Assembly (NCBI RefSeq): GCF_024529975.1
Contig: NZ_AP024898.1
Span: forward strand, 1,178,001 to 1,242,000
Reading direction: 5' to 3'
Length of the DNA stretch: 64,000 nucleotides
DNA from: Vibrio quintilis
GTDB lineage: Bacteria > Pseudomonadota > Gammaproteobacteria > Enterobacterales > Vibrionaceae
Positions within the stretch are counted from its first letter, which is position 1. Each line of letters begins with the position of its first letter. The notes under the pieces are model-generated. The model saw only the letters and a program-made list of their open reading frames with translations. It had not been told where the DNA came from and ran no database searches. Shown piece by piece: positions 24,996-33,856 of the stretch. The position numbers and the translations under genes were made by a program.

Positions 24996-25565
24996 TTACT
25001 GAAGGCTGGACAATACCTGTGCAACCAGGCCACGCAATACTTCCGGGTCTGAGGACAAATGAGAATAGCTTCTCAACCCGAAAATACTCATCACCAGGTA
25101 ATGGCTGAGCATCCGGGCATTTTGTTGTGATGATATTTCTCCCCGCTGCTGGCCCAGGCTGATTTTTTCTGTAATCAGCGCCTGCCAGTCAGACAATAAC
25201 CGGCAAATATGACTTTCCATGTCATCATCCTGTTGGTGCATATCACTCAAGGCCTTTTGCATCAGGCACCCCGTCTGATGTTCACAGGAGTGAAGAAGCA
25301 ACTCAAAATAACACCGGAACCCTTCGACAATGGTTTGCTGACTGGTGAAACAGCTCTCAAATTTTTGTCGGGATGACTGAGCATAATGCTCCAGTGCCGC
25401 CAGCAACAGTCCCCGTTTATTACCGAATGCACAGTAAATTGATCCCGGATGCAACCCGGTCACCTGTTTCAGGTCCTGCATACTGGTTTTGTTGTAACCC
25501 TTGTCAACAAAAGCATTCATCGCGGCACAAAGCACCTTCTCGCGATCAAACTCAGCCACTCTCAT
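24996..25565 (-). CDS. TetR-family repressor, NemR-like
   Basis: A 189-residue TetR protein. The HTH is FVDKGYNKTSMQDLKQVTGLHPGSIYCAFGNKRGLLLAAL, the form typical of NemR/AcrR-like repressors. The ligand domain contains several Cys (SCFTSQ, SCEHQTGCLM) that could sense electrophiles, as NemR does. It reads away from an Old Yellow Enzyme gene across a perfect 15-bp inverted repeat. Autorepression and control of that reductase are inferred. GAGG precedes the ATG. Confidence 0.9.
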   Translation of the reverse strand: MRVAEFDREKVLCAAMNAFVDKGYNKTSMQDLKQVTGLHPGSIYCAFGNKRGLLLAALEHYAQSSRQKFESCFTSQQTIVEGFRCYFELLLHSCEHQTGCLMQKALSDMHQQDDDMESHICRLLSDWQALITEKISLGQQRGEISSQQNARMLSHYLVMSIFGLRSYSHLSSDPEVLRGLVAQVLSSLQ

Positions 25566-25630
25566 GGTCCATTCCTCTCTGTTTTCTCACCACCACTTTA
25601 CTGTTTCCTGACCCATGAAACAAACATTCC

Positions 25631-25667
25631 TGAACGATCATTCAAAAATATATTGAATGATCGTTCA
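25631..25667. promoter_or_regulatory. TetR-type operator between divergent genes
   Basis: TGAACGATCATTCAA (25631-25645) and its exact complement TTGAATGATCGTTCA (25653-25667) are separated by 7 bp. Each arm is itself nearly palindromic, so two repressor dimers could bind. It lies about 65 bp from each start codon. Confidence 0.85.
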
Positions 25668-25728
25668 AGAATAGCTTAGGATAGATCCCATCCATTAATG
25701 ATGACGCTCAGCAAAAGGAAAACAGGTT

Positions 25729-26772
25729 ATGACAGACGTACTATTTCAGCCTTATCCACTAAACGGCACACTCACACTGAAAAACCGGATTATTATGGCA
25801 CCACTGACACGCTGCATGGCCAGTGAAGATTTGGTTCCAACCGAAGCGATGGCAGCATATTATGCACGCCGGGCAGAAACCGGACTGATCATTACTGAAG
25901 CGACAATTATCCGGCCGGACGGACAAGGCTATCCGAACACGCCAGGAATTTTCACCGCTGCACAGATTGCCGGATGGAAAAAAGTCACAGATGCGGTTCA
26001 TGCCAGTGACGGGAAGATTTTCCTTCAGCTCTGGCACACCGGGCGGGTTGCTCACCCACATTTTCATGGTGGTGATGCACTGGCGCCTTCTCCACTGGCA
26101 GCTGAAGGTTCAGTGCCACGAATGCGTGAACTTGAATATACTGTTCCCAAAGCGGTGACAACAGAAGATATCAATCAGCTGATTACGGATTATGGCCAGG
26201 CGGCAGAAAATGCAGTAGAAGCCGGATTTGATGGCGTAGAAATTCACGGAGCCAATGGTTATCTGATTGACCAGTTCCTTCACTTTGATACCAATCAACG
26301 TGACGATCATTACGGAGAAAGTCCGGAGAATATGGCCCGTTTTGCCCTTGAAGTAGTTGATGAAGTGATCAAACGTATCGGTGCTGACCGTACAGGTTTG
26401 CGCTTATCTCCGGGGGCATACTTTGGATTAAAACCCGATTCGCGCGATCGTGCCGTGTTCGACTACCTGTTACCTGCATTAGAAACCCGAAGCCTTGCTT
26501 ATCTGCATGCCGGCATTTTTGATGACAGTATGACATTTGATGTTCTGGGAGGAGCAACAACCTCACAATATTTACGGGAAAAATATTCCGGGACGCTGAT
26601 CGGTGTCGGTAGTTATACAGCAGACACCGGTTCGCAGGCAATTCAGGAAAATAAATTTAATTTACTGGCAATCGGTCGCCCGTTGATTGCGAACCCTGAT
26701 TACGTCAGTACAGTCCGCTCAGGTGAACCACTGAAAGAATATTCAGAGGAAATGCTGACTGAGCTGATTTAA
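25729..26772 (+). CDS. Old Yellow Enzyme-family alkene reductase, NemA-like
   Basis: A 347-residue FMN- and NADPH-dependent reductase of activated alkenes, quinones or N-ethylmaleimide. Visible features are PLTRCMA near the FMN site, LQLWHTGRVAHP, GFDGVEIHGANGYLIDQFL (substrate His/Asn pair is HGAN), RTGLRLSPGAYF and the phosphate-binding IGVGSYTAD...AIGRPLIANPD. Length and order match NemA. It is controlled, by inference, by the divergent TetR protein. Confidence 0.93.
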   Translation: MTDVLFQPYPLNGTLTLKNRIIMAPLTRCMASEDLVPTEAMAAYYARRAETGLIITEATIIRPDGQGYPNTPGIFTAAQIAGWKKVTDAVHASDGKIFLQLWHTGRVAHPHFHGGDALAPSPLAAEGSVPRMRELEYTVPKAVTTEDINQLITDYGQAAENAVEAGFDGVEIHGANGYLIDQFLHFDTNQRDDHYGESPENMARFALEVVDEVIKRIGADRTGLRLSPGAYFGLKPDSRDRAVFDYLLPALETRSLAYLHAGIFDDSMTFDVLGGATTSQYLREKYSGTLIGVGSYTADTGSQAIQENKFNLLAIGRPLIANPDYVSTVRSGEPLKEYSEEMLTELI

Positions 26773-26830
26773 ATCATATACCCAGGGTCAGTTGACCCCG
26801 GGGAAACCATTTTTGATTGACTCTCAATCC

Positions 26831-26876
26831 GGCCTGCACTTTTTTCCACTGCCTTTTCGGTGCAGGCCATTTTTTA
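26831..26876 (+). terminator. Terminator of the alkene reductase gene
   Basis: GGCCTGCAC pairs with GTGCAGGCC across a T/C-rich loop and is followed by ATTTTTTAAT. Confidence 0.85.
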
Positions 26877-27096
26877 ATCACCTTCTCAGGGTTATCTGAC
26901 TCCATTTTCCACATACTTCATTGACACACATATTTCATAAAAAACTGTGATCTGCCGCAATATCATCTTCTGAACCGCTGTCATCGGCCATTATCTGTTT
27001 ACCCGGTTTTCAACCTTGTGTACGCTGAACAAATGAAAATATCAAACACCAGTAACAAGCAATAAAAACAGTATGATACTGAGACCAGCATGCCCA

Positions 27097-27166
27097 TATA
27101 GCATGACAAGGCTGATGTCTTCGTTGCACCCGGTCGTCATGCTATATAGACTATGTATATAGCATG
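27097..27166. promoter_or_regulatory. vapBC operator half-sites
   Basis: CATGCTATATA (27138-27148) and TATATAGCATG (27156-27166) are a perfect 11-bp inverted pair with a 7-bp spacer just upstream of vapB. A third half-site, ATATAGCATG, lies at 27096-27105. Cooperative VapBC binding is inferred from the usual autoregulation of such modules. Confidence 0.75.
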
Positions 27167-27188
27167 ATATCGATTCAAGGAATGTAGT

Positions 27189-27422
27189 ATGGCTACAGGT
27201 TCAGTATTTACCAATAACCGTTCACAAGCGGTCCGTCTTCCTGCCGGAACCCGCTTCCCGGAAGAGGTAAAAAAAGTGACAGTCAGAGTCGTCGGTAAAG
27301 AACGTATTCTCTCCCCGGTTGATAATACCTGGGATAGTTTTTTCACATCAGAAGAAGCCGTCAGTGATGATTTTATGACGGAACGTGCATCGCAAGAACA
27401 GCAAGAGCGGGAGCCATTCTGA
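27189..27422 (+). CDS. vapB: VapB-type antitoxin
   Basis: A 77-residue AbrB-fold antitoxin. The N-terminus [41 protein letters not shown] is the swapped-hairpin DNA-binding domain typical of VapB. The acidic C-terminus ([17 protein letters not shown]) should wrap the toxin. Its stop overlaps the vapC start by one base (TGATG), so translation is coupled. The operator is directly upstream. Confidence 0.92.
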   Translation: MATGSVFTNNRSQAVRLPAGTRFPEEVKKVTVRVVGKERILSPVDNTWDSFFTSEEAVSDDFMTERASQEQQEREPF

Positions 27423-27823
27423 TGCTGAAATATATGCTGGATACAAATATCGTGATCTACATCATCAAAAAAAGGCCGATTAAAGTCCTTGAAAGCTTCA
27501 ATCGTTGTGTCGGGCAGTTGTGTATCAGTTCCGTCACACTGGCAGAACTGATACACGGTGCGGAAAAAAGCGCCCGGCCAGAACACAACATGCGGCAGGT
27601 TGAAGATTTTACTTCCCGCCTTGAAATACTGGACTACACACCAAAAGCAGCTGCGCATTATGGTGATATCCGTGCGATGCTCGAAATACAGGGAATACCT
27701 ATTGGTATCAATGATTTACATATTGCAGCCCACGCCAGAAGTGAAGGCCTGGTTATTGTGACGAACAACATGCGGGAATTTACACGGGTTGAAGCCCTGC
27801 GGGTAGAAAACTGGATCGCCTGA
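27422..27823 (+). CDS. vapC: VapC-type PIN-domain ribonuclease toxin
   Basis: A 133-residue PIN nuclease. The acidic metal-site residues are visible as D7 (MLDTNIVIY), E42 (TLAELIHGAEKS) and D98 (GINDLHIAAHA), with the closing VTNNMREFTRVEALRVENW. VapC toxins of this branch cut initiator tRNA or related RNAs; the target here is not known. All key residues are intact, so it should be active. Confidence 0.93.
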   Translation: MLKYMLDTNIVIYIIKKRPIKVLESFNRCVGQLCISSVTLAELIHGAEKSARPEHNMRQVEDFTSRLEILDYTPKAAAHYGDIRAMLEIQGIPIGINDLHIAAHARSEGLVIVTNNMREFTRVEALRVENWIA

Positions 27824-27853
27824 ACGGTTCATCAGAAAAAAGACGAGACATGA

Positions 27854-28774
27854 ATGACAGCCATACCTCTGATATATCACCCGATATACTCTGTTCTTGA
27901 GTTACCTGAAGGCCACCGCTATCCGATGAATAAGTACCGGCTGTTGTATGAAGTCATTCAGGCTGATTACGGATCAGAGCCGTTCATCTGGTTCGTCCCG
28001 GAAAAACTACCACTGGATGTAATTACTGAAGTGCACGCTCAGGATTATACCGAGGCATTATTCAACGGGCGGTTACCGGCCGCAAAAATGCGCCGGATTG
28101 GTTTTCCCTGGAGCGACATGCTGATCGAGCGCACCCGTTATTCAGCCGGAGGAACCGTGATGACCGCTGCGCTGGCTCAGCAACATGGGCTAGCCATTCA
28201 CCTCAGCGGCGGCTATCACCATGCTCATCATGATTTCGGCAGCGGATTTTGTCTGATCAATGATCTGGTACTGGCCGCACATCAGTCTCTGAAGCATCCA
28301 GACATCGACACAGTGATGATTATCGACAGTGACGTCCACCACGGAGACGGCACTGCAAGCTTGTGTCAGAACAACCGGCAAATCATCACGGTTTCTTTCC
28401 ATTGTGAGAAAAATTTTCCCTCCCGTAAACCACCCTCTGACTACGATATCCCGTTCGAAAAATTCGCCACAGATAAAACTTTCCTGACGGCATTCCGGGA
28501 AGTCGTAACGATGGCTTTATCTCATCATCAGTCCGATCTGATCATTTACGATGCAGGTGTTGATATTCATGAAGAAGATGAGCTGGGTCATCTGAATGTC
28601 TCTTCAGGCGCAATTGCAGAGCGGGATCAGTGGATGATCTCACAGGCACATCGTCTGCAAATCCCGATGGCCTGTGTTGTTGGCGGTGGTTACAGAACCG
28701 ATCATGGTGCTCTGGTGCCGCATCACATGCGATTGATTGATGCGGCATACCAGCATGCCTGTTCCCGGAAATAG
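27854..28774 (+). CDS. Histone deacetylase-family hydrolase, class IV-like
   Basis: A 306-residue zinc amidohydrolase of the HDAC/acetoin-utilisation superfamily, closest in layout to HDAC11-like class IV proteins. The His pair is in GGYHHAHHDFGSGFCLINDL (H122, H123). Zinc ligands are in IIDSDVHHGDGT (D160, H162) and YDAGVDIHEED (D237). The C-terminal GGGY gives the catalytic Tyr. Bacterial members act on small acetylated amines or proteins; the substrate is unknown. It lies 30 bp after vapC and may share the transcript, though this is probably coincidental. Confidence 0.9.
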   Translation: MTAIPLIYHPIYSVLELPEGHRYPMNKYRLLYEVIQADYGSEPFIWFVPEKLPLDVITEVHAQDYTEALFNGRLPAAKMRRIGFPWSDMLIERTRYSAGGTVMTAALAQQHGLAIHLSGGYHHAHHDFGSGFCLINDLVLAAHQSLKHPDIDTVMIIDSDVHHGDGTASLCQNNRQIITVSFHCEKNFPSRKPPSDYDIPFEKFATDKTFLTAFREVVTMALSHHQSDLIIYDAGVDIHEEDELGHLNVSSGAIAERDQWMISQAHRLQIPMACVVGGGYRTDHGALVPHHMRLIDAAYQHACSRK

Positions 28775-28849
28775 TCACGGAATGAGGGGATGAAAGCGTA
28801 ACCGCACTGACAAAGACCGGTAAAATTATCAGAACTGAAGCAATTATCG

Positions 28850-30154
28850 TTACCGGTCCCAGTATGACTCTTCAAGGCAGTCTTCGCGCTCCGGCAATCC
28901 TCTCGATAAACGCGGTGAATGCTGTACCAATACCTCGTAGCTGACACGGTTCGCATATTTACACACCTGAGAAAAAGAAGAATAAGTCAGGCAGCTGTAG
29001 TCATGTTTTCGCGAATTAGGCACATTCGCCTGATGGAACCCATTGGCGGCCATATCATGCAGGATCGCGGCAAGGGCTGCATCACCGGCACCATTGGTAT
29101 TTTTTATTTTTTCCGGCCCGCCCATGTATGGAGAGATGTGAGAATAGACTCTGACAGGTTGAGAGCAGTCACTCTTCCTCATTGGCCGGCTAAATTCATA
29201 CTGATTAAATTCCGCAATTGACCCTGGCAATAAAGGCCGGCTGGTTTCTCTTTTCGCTTCATCTTCGGTATAACCAGCCATGAACAAACCGACAGGCCCG
29301 GCGGTACACAGCACCATATCTGCCCAGTCCAGTGTTTTATCTGCCGCCTGCAGCGGGTCAGCAATGCCTGTCAGAGCCTGCGCTTCTTCTTCATTCATCG
29401 CAACCACGGTGATGTGATCCCGAATAAATGACTGCCAGAAATCCACGTTCTGCGCGATCATGTATTTCGTGCCCAGCGTTAACACAATCGGTACATGATA
29501 TTTTTTTGCATACTCAATTGACTGCATTGCAGCATTAGCAATTGGTTCGCCTTCTTTACAACGCAGCAAATAAGAACTTAATACCAGCGCAGAAGCCGTT
29601 TTAAAGATCGCTTCCGGGATACTATCAGAACGGAGATAATTCATTTTGCCGGCATTAATCGCAAAGGTCCTTTCACCGTTATCTGAAATCAGCGTAAAAC
29701 AACGCCCGATCGGACCATCCACCCCCTGAAGATAATTAAGATCAACCCGGCTGGATGTATTGGATAAATACTGATATCCATAGCTACCAATCCGGATGTT
29801 TTCACTCATCACCCCCAGCAATGTCGATTTGGCATCCGCCAGCACAGAATAGTTATGTAAGGTATTCCCGATAGTGCCACCAGCAAACTGATCGGTAATC
29901 AGCTGACGCTCTGCCAGCTCCTGATATAACGCTTCCGCTTTCACATCATCGATGACCAGAGACTGACCAGGAGATAACTCATACTTCTCAATCAGCGCGT
30001 CAGGTACTTTCGCCTCAATATCAACGATAACCTGTGCCATACCAATGACATGGTTAAAAGTTAAGGTGTGATTTGCTGTATTCGGGACGATGAGCGTGTC
30101 GCGCTCAGAGACAGGGAAATAGTGCTTTGATTTTCGTTGACCGGGAAACTTCAT
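28850..30154 (-). CDS. gsk: Inosine-guanosine kinase
   Basis: A 434-residue PfkB-family nucleoside kinase that phosphorylates guanosine and inosine with ATP in purine salvage. The start MKFPGQRKSKHYFPVSERD and the length match E. coli Gsk (434 aa). Other signs are the glycine-rich AGGTIGNTLHNYSVLAD and the ATP-site KNTNGAGDAALAAILHDMA with the catalytic Asp in GAGD. The last codons form one arm of a GACCGGTAA/TTACCGGTC hairpin (other arm at 28815) that may serve as terminator. Confidence 0.95.
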   Translation of the reverse strand: MKFPGQRKSKHYFPVSERDTLIVPNTANHTLTFNHVIGMAQVIVDIEAKVPDALIEKYELSPGQSLVIDDVKAEALYQELAERQLITDQFAGGTIGNTLHNYSVLADAKSTLLGVMSENIRIGSYGYQYLSNTSSRVDLNYLQGVDGPIGRCFTLISDNGERTFAINAGKMNYLRSDSIPEAIFKTASALVLSSYLLRCKEGEPIANAAMQSIEYAKKYHVPIVLTLGTKYMIAQNVDFWQSFIRDHITVVAMNEEEAQALTGIADPLQAADKTLDWADMVLCTAGPVGLFMAGYTEDEAKRETSRPLLPGSIAEFNQYEFSRPMRKSDCSQPVRVYSHISPYMGGPEKIKNTNGAGDAALAAILHDMAANGFHQANVPNSRKHDYSCLTYSSFSQVCKYANRVSYEVLVQHSPRLSRGLPEREDCLEESYWDR

Positions 30155-30258
30155 ACTGCGCCTGTTTGTTGATAGCGTTCATTGATAACAAAGGGCGCAA
30201 TTTTATATGGTCCGTGACAGAGGTGCAATTTTTCCGGCCGGGAAAACCCGGCGCGACA

Positions 30259-30555
30259 TCATTCTGAATACCAGAGGAACCAGACAACAATGGATGCCAC
30301 GATAAAGATCAGTGATCTTTTTCTCTCTTTACTGTTGGTTGACATCGCAATCAGGCCAAGCTGCGAGATAATCATAACCCCCAGTACCATCAGCATAAAC
30401 AGAATACTGTGAATAGTAATCACATCGTCATAAGAAACAGAAACCGATGGTTCCATCCCGGGTGTCCACTCATATTGGTGACGGGGAAAAAGAACTAACA
30501 GACTTAAGCCAATAAAAAAAACTAAATGTGCAATAAACCTGATCAAAGGTCTCAT
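30259..30555 (-). CDS. Small three-helix membrane protein
   Basis: A 98-residue hydrophobic protein. Three membrane segments are visible: IRFIAHLVFFIGLSLLVLFP (8-25), ILFMLMVLGVMIISQLGLIAM (50-70) and SLIFIVASIVVWFLWYS at the C-terminus. The loop between the first two is acidic. I do not recognise a family. It sits about 100 bp upstream of gsk on the same strand. Confidence 0.7.
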   Translation of the reverse strand: MRPLIRFIAHLVFFIGLSLLVLFPRHQYEWTPGMEPSVSVSYDDVITIHSILFMLMVLGVMIISQLGLIAMSTNSKERKRSLIFIVASIVVWFLWYSE

Positions 30556-30739
30556 TCTCAGATCTCCAATACGTTATAAATCCACTGATAAAACAGGGCA
30601 AAAATATGCGTGATCCCCGGAAAAACAGTCAGTGAGAGTATAGAAATAAAAACACCTGAAGAATAAGTTTGTTCTTATGTGTGAATGAATATCACATATT
30701 GAATCATCAAATGCGAAAAAATCGCACAACAAAGCAGGA

Positions 30740-31285
30740 TTACTCCCGCCAGTGTTGTGGTTCACTCAACGCTTGCGAGCACTGAACAGTGCCTTTGACC
30801 TGGCCAAGATAATTGTGGTTCAGCTCCTGGACCATCCATGCTCCGGCATGCTCTTCCGGAATCGGATAAGGTGCACTCAAGCCTAAAGAACCCGCCGGAC
30901 GGAATCCACATCGTGGGTAATAATCCGCATGTCCTAACACAAAAACAAAATCCACTCCCGCCTGTTTGAGTTGTTCTAACCCTTCATTGATTAGCTGCAA
31001 CCCGACTCCACCTTTCTGGCTATCCGGTATAATTGCAAGCGGTGCCAGTATCTGGGCAGATAACGGTACATCAGCTCCGTTAACCTCAGCTTTGGTAAAC
31101 AGCACATGGCCCACAAGGCGCTTACCTTCAACTGCCACTAAAGACAGGACCGGCATTGCCGTCGTATCATGCATTAAATCATCAACAAGTTTTGCAATCA
31201 CACTTCCTTTATCATCGCCAAAAGCATGCTGGTGAATTTCAAGAATTCCGCAGCGGTCTGATTCAGTTGATTGTCTGATTTCCAT
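30740..31285 (-). CDS. GNAT-family N-acetyltransferase, YhbS-like
   Basis: A 181-residue acetyltransferase. The start MEIRQSTESDRCGILEIHQHAFG has GGAGGAAA upstream, which rules out a 31-codon extension to 31378. The acetyl-CoA region reads LAPLAIIPDSQKGGVGLQLINEGL, followed by FVFVLGHADYYPRCGFRPA, the layout of YhbS-like enzymes. The substrate is unknown. It stands alone. Confidence 0.88.
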   Translation of the reverse strand: MEIRQSTESDRCGILEIHQHAFGDDKGSVIAKLVDDLMHDTTAMPVLSLVAVEGKRLVGHVLFTKAEVNGADVPLSAQILAPLAIIPDSQKGGVGLQLINEGLEQLKQAGVDFVFVLGHADYYPRCGFRPAGSLGLSAPYPIPEEHAGAWMVQELNHNYLGQVKGTVQCSQALSEPQHWRE

Positions 31286-31512
31286 TGTTATTTCCTCCGT
31301 GTCATTTGACAAAATGAAACTAAATTCATAATAATTATACCAATTATTTTTCACAACATTGGAAGGAATTTTTAACAATATGTATGATCGCCTCAGAAGG
31401 TATTCATTTATAAGGCAAAGATATGCCTGCCATGACCATATTATCCATAAGGCCCGGCAACTACACTAAACAGAACAAAGTGCAAAAAGTTAACCCATTG
31501 AATATATCCATT

Positions 31513-31713
31513 TCAGGGTAAAACCAGCCACATCAATAACAAACTTGCCGATAGCCCCAGAATAAATAATCCCCAAAGTGTACCGACATTGGTTTCATCA
31601 CCAAACTTATCTGAGATCTTTAATGAACGGGCAAAGAGCACACATCCTGAATAGCCACCAGGCAGTAGTAACCCGCCACCAACAATTAACACGATAATTT
31701 GAAATGTGGACAT
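31513..31713 (-). CDS. Small two-helix membrane protein
   Basis: A 66-residue protein with two membrane segments, FQIIVLIVGGGLLLPGGYSG at the N-terminus and TLWGLFILGLSASLLLMWLVL at the C-terminus, joined by a charged loop (ARSLKISDKFGDETN). AGGTGG precedes the ATG by about 6 nt, supporting it over the GTG three codons earlier. No family is recognised. Confidence 0.65.
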   Translation of the reverse strand: MSTFQIIVLIVGGGLLLPGGYSGCVLFARSLKISDKFGDETNVGTLWGLFILGLSASLLLMWLVLP

Positions 31714-32084
31714 AGCAACCACCTATTCAATATCGACTTCACGAACATTTTTTTGCGTTTTACATGCTTCGACATGGGTACGAGTCATCTCACGCAAATT
31801 TTCACCATCGGGAATGGCTTTCAGGGTTATATACTCAAACAGCCTCAAGATGCATGATTCAGCGTGCAGCCGAAAGGTACAGTTCAAGTCCCCACCTTTC
31901 AAATTATCCTGACACAGAAATGTGCCTTTCAGCTCACGTCCTGCGGGTGAGTTTGTCAGGTTCTGATGCAGCGTGACTGATTTTCAACGTAGAATGACTC
32001 TATCTTCAAATCAGTGCCTTGGTCAGAAACCAATCCATTCTCGCTGAACATGGATCTTGATGTCACTTGGGTATAAAGATGTAT
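31714..32084. other. Intergenic region filled mainly by a long palindromic element
   Basis: About 370 bp. Positions 31830-32075 are a long copy of the interspersed element. The first 115 bp are unassigned; a weakly coding-like stretch there has no recognisable product. Confidence 0.6.
31830..32075. repeat. Interspersed palindromic element, long copy (246 bp)
   Basis: It starts TATACTCAAACAGCCTCAAG and ends CACTTGGGTATA. Three interior modules are shared with the 51629 copy: CAGCGTGCAGCCGAAAGGTA..., AGCTCACG-CCTGCGGGTGAG, and CGTGACTGATTTTCAACGTA-GAATGACTCTATCTTC. A deletion after CAGTTCAAG and a changed right arm distinguish it. Confidence 0.85.
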
Positions 32085-32279
32085 TCAGACATGGCATACC
32101 TCTTTATTTTCTGCTTCATTCAAAGGAGAACAAATAATCTTATCCAGACTTTCTATTGTTTTAAATGTACAAGAGCATATTATATTTTGACATTGATAAT
32201 AAGATTCCTTGGTCGTTTTTGTCAGGTAGCGGCTGGTTCTTATATGTGCTGGTTTATTACAAATTGGACAACGCATCAT
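32085..32279 (-). CDS. Orphan phage Ogr/Delta-type zinc-finger activator
   Basis: A 64-residue protein matching the P2 Ogr/Delta late-gene activators: MRCPICNKPAHIRTSRYLTKTTKESYYQCQNIICSCTF, with the four zinc Cys (two C-x2-C-type pairs), the conserved RTSRYL and the YQCQN segment. In P2-like phages it works with host RNA polymerase to switch on late genes. No capsid, tail or integrase gene is near, so it is a solo remnant or a recruited regulator. It ends 10 bp from a long repeat. AGG lies about 9 nt before the ATG. Confidence 0.88.
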   Translation of the reverse strand: MMRCPICNKPAHIRTSRYLTKTTKESYYQCQNIICSCTFKTIESLDKIICSPLNEAENKEVCHV

Positions 32280-32549
32280 AATTATTTACCTAATTTATAT
32301 TCCTAAATAATAAAAAGATTCAGAGGTAATACGTTCAATTTTATTGTTATTTTTATATATAGTTGCTATCGTTCTGTTTCTGATAATCATTTATTATTTA
32401 TATGTTTTCCGCTTGTTTTTAATCTATCATTTCCTACACAACAGTGAAGTATTAAGTTTGTTGTGTGACTAATGAAAAAACCATATTTAATATTTGTTCA
32501 TGAATAAATATGGTTTTATTAAGCCTCCTTAAACAAGAGAGGTTAAATT
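32280..32549. promoter_or_regulatory. AT-rich divergent promoter region, ogr / levansucrase
   Basis: A very AT-rich 270-bp gap between the divergent ogr-like gene and the levansucrase gene. Long runs of A and T near 32300-32400 and 32480-32530 look promoter-like or H-NS-bound, but no precise site can be assigned. Confidence 0.4.
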
Positions 32550-33809
32550 ATGTTATTACAAGATAAAGTTATTACGACTGCATGGTCCCGCGCTGACGCA
32601 CTGAAAGTGAAATTCGATGATCCGACAACAACGCAGCCAACGGTTGATCTTGAATTTCCTGTGATGGATGAAACGCTTTTTATCTGGGATACCATGCCAC
32701 TGCGAAAATTAGATGGCACCATTGTTTCAGTCAACGGATGGTCTGTTATTTTCACTCTGACAGCAATCAGAGAACCTGAAAACTATCAAAATGAAGACGG
32801 CAGCTATGATATTACTTCGGACTGGAATGCAAGACACGGCCGGGCAAGAATCTGTTACTGGTATGCCAAAGATGGTCAGAGCTGGGCATTCGGTGGCAGG
32901 GTGATGGCCGATGGTGTGTCTCCAACCGCCAGAGAATGGGCCGGCACGCCAATCCTTCTCAATGATCAGGGCGAAATTGAGCTCTATTATACCTGCGTCA
33001 ACCCGGATGCAACGATTGCTAAAGTCAGAGGACATATCACTGAAACCGGAGATAGTGTTCAGTTATCGGACTTTCATGAAGTGACTGAACTATTTACCGC
33101 TGATGGCTTTTATTACCAGACCGAAGCGCAAAATACTTACTGGAATTTCAGGGATCCCAGTCCGTTTACAGACCCGAATGACGGCAGGCTCTATATGGTC
33201 TTTGAAGGCAATGTTGCCGGTAAACGCGGCAGCCATCAGATCACATCGAAAGATATGGGAGATGTACCGCCGGGCCATGAAGATGTTGGCGGCGCAAAGT
33301 ATCAGGCCGGATGTATTGGCCTTGCTGTTGCCAAAGACGATAAAGGAGATGACTGGCAGTTGCTGCCGCCGTTGATTACCGCCGTCGGTGTCAACGACCA
33401 GACAGAGCGGCCGCATTTCGTATTCAAAGACGGCAAGTATTATCTGTTCACTATCAGCCACCAGTTTACCTATGCGGATGGCCTGACCGGACCGGACGGC
33501 GTTTATGGCTTTGTCAGTGACTCACTGTTCGGACCTTATGAACCCTTAAATGGCTCCGGCCTGGTACTGGGAAATCCTTCTTCCCAGCCTTTCCAGACCT
33601 ATTCACATTGCGTCATGCCGAATGGTCTGGTGACATCATTCATTGACAGCGTTCCTGCACCGGATGACAGTGATTATGATGGTGACTACCGTATCGGAGG
33701 AACCGAGGCACCAACGGTGCAGATCAAAATTGAAGGGAACCGGACCTTTGTCGTCAAAGAATACGACTATGGATTTATTCCGCCAATGGAAAACATTTTC
33801 ATTAAATAG
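32550..33809 (+). CDS. Levansucrase, glycoside hydrolase family 68
   Basis: A 419-residue GH68 enzyme that splits sucrose and builds beta-2,6 fructan. Catalytic residues are visible: nucleophile D47 in FIWDTMP, stabiliser D202 in NFRDPSPF and acid/base E286 in [17 protein letters not shown] and [14 protein letters not shown] also match. Length and sequence resemble Zymomonas LevU (about 423 aa), which likewise has no signal peptide; nothing export-like is seen at the N-terminus. GAGAGG precedes the ATG. The next gene, 48 bp on, encodes a lambda-type holin, which suggests how the enzyme may leave the cell. Confidence 0.95.
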   Translation: MLLQDKVITTAWSRADALKVKFDDPTTTQPTVDLEFPVMDETLFIWDTMPLRKLDGTIVSVNGWSVIFTLTAIREPENYQNEDGSYDITSDWNARHGRARICYWYAKDGQSWAFGGRVMADGVSPTAREWAGTPILLNDQGEIELYYTCVNPDATIAKVRGHITETGDSVQLSDFHEVTELFTADGFYYQTEAQNTYWNFRDPSPFTDPNDGRLYMVFEGNVAGKRGSHQITSKDMGDVPPGHEDVGGAKYQAGCIGLAVAKDDKGDDWQLLPPLITAVGVNDQTERPHFVFKDGKYYLFTISHQFTYADGLTGPDGVYGFVSDSLFGPYEPLNGSGLVLGNPSSQPFQTYSHCVMPNGLVTSFIDSVPAPDDSDYDGDYRIGGTEAPTVQIKIEGNRTFVVKEYDYGFIPPMENIFIK

Positions 33810-33814
33810 CCGGA

Positions 33815-33842
33815 CAGGTGGTGCATCAATATGCACCACCTG
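33815..33842 (+). promoter_or_regulatory. Perfect intercistronic hairpin between levansucrase and holin
   Basis: CAGGTGGTGCAT and ATGCACCACCTG form a 12-bp perfect stem with loop CAAT, 5 bp after the levansucrase stop and 14 bp before the holin ATG. No T-tract follows, so it is more likely an mRNA-stabilising or attenuating element that keeps holin expression low. Confidence 0.7.
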
Positions 33843-33856
33843 ACTTTGGAGGGACA

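Larger units (their letters stand above)
26773..27188. other. Intergenic region between the OYE gene and vapBC
   Basis: About 415 bp holding a small GGGTCA/TGACCC hairpin at about 26786-26799, the main terminator at 26831-26876 and the vapBC operator. No gene is supported. Confidence 0.6.

Noticed and set aside
26776..26812. TATACCCAGGGTCAG... as another copy of the repeat family
   Set aside because: Only the first seven or eight bases match; the rest is a different GGGTCA/TGACCC hairpin.
27137..27658. 173-residue minus-strand frame across vapBC
   Set aside because: It is antisense to two overlapping, clearly recognised toxin-antitoxin genes.
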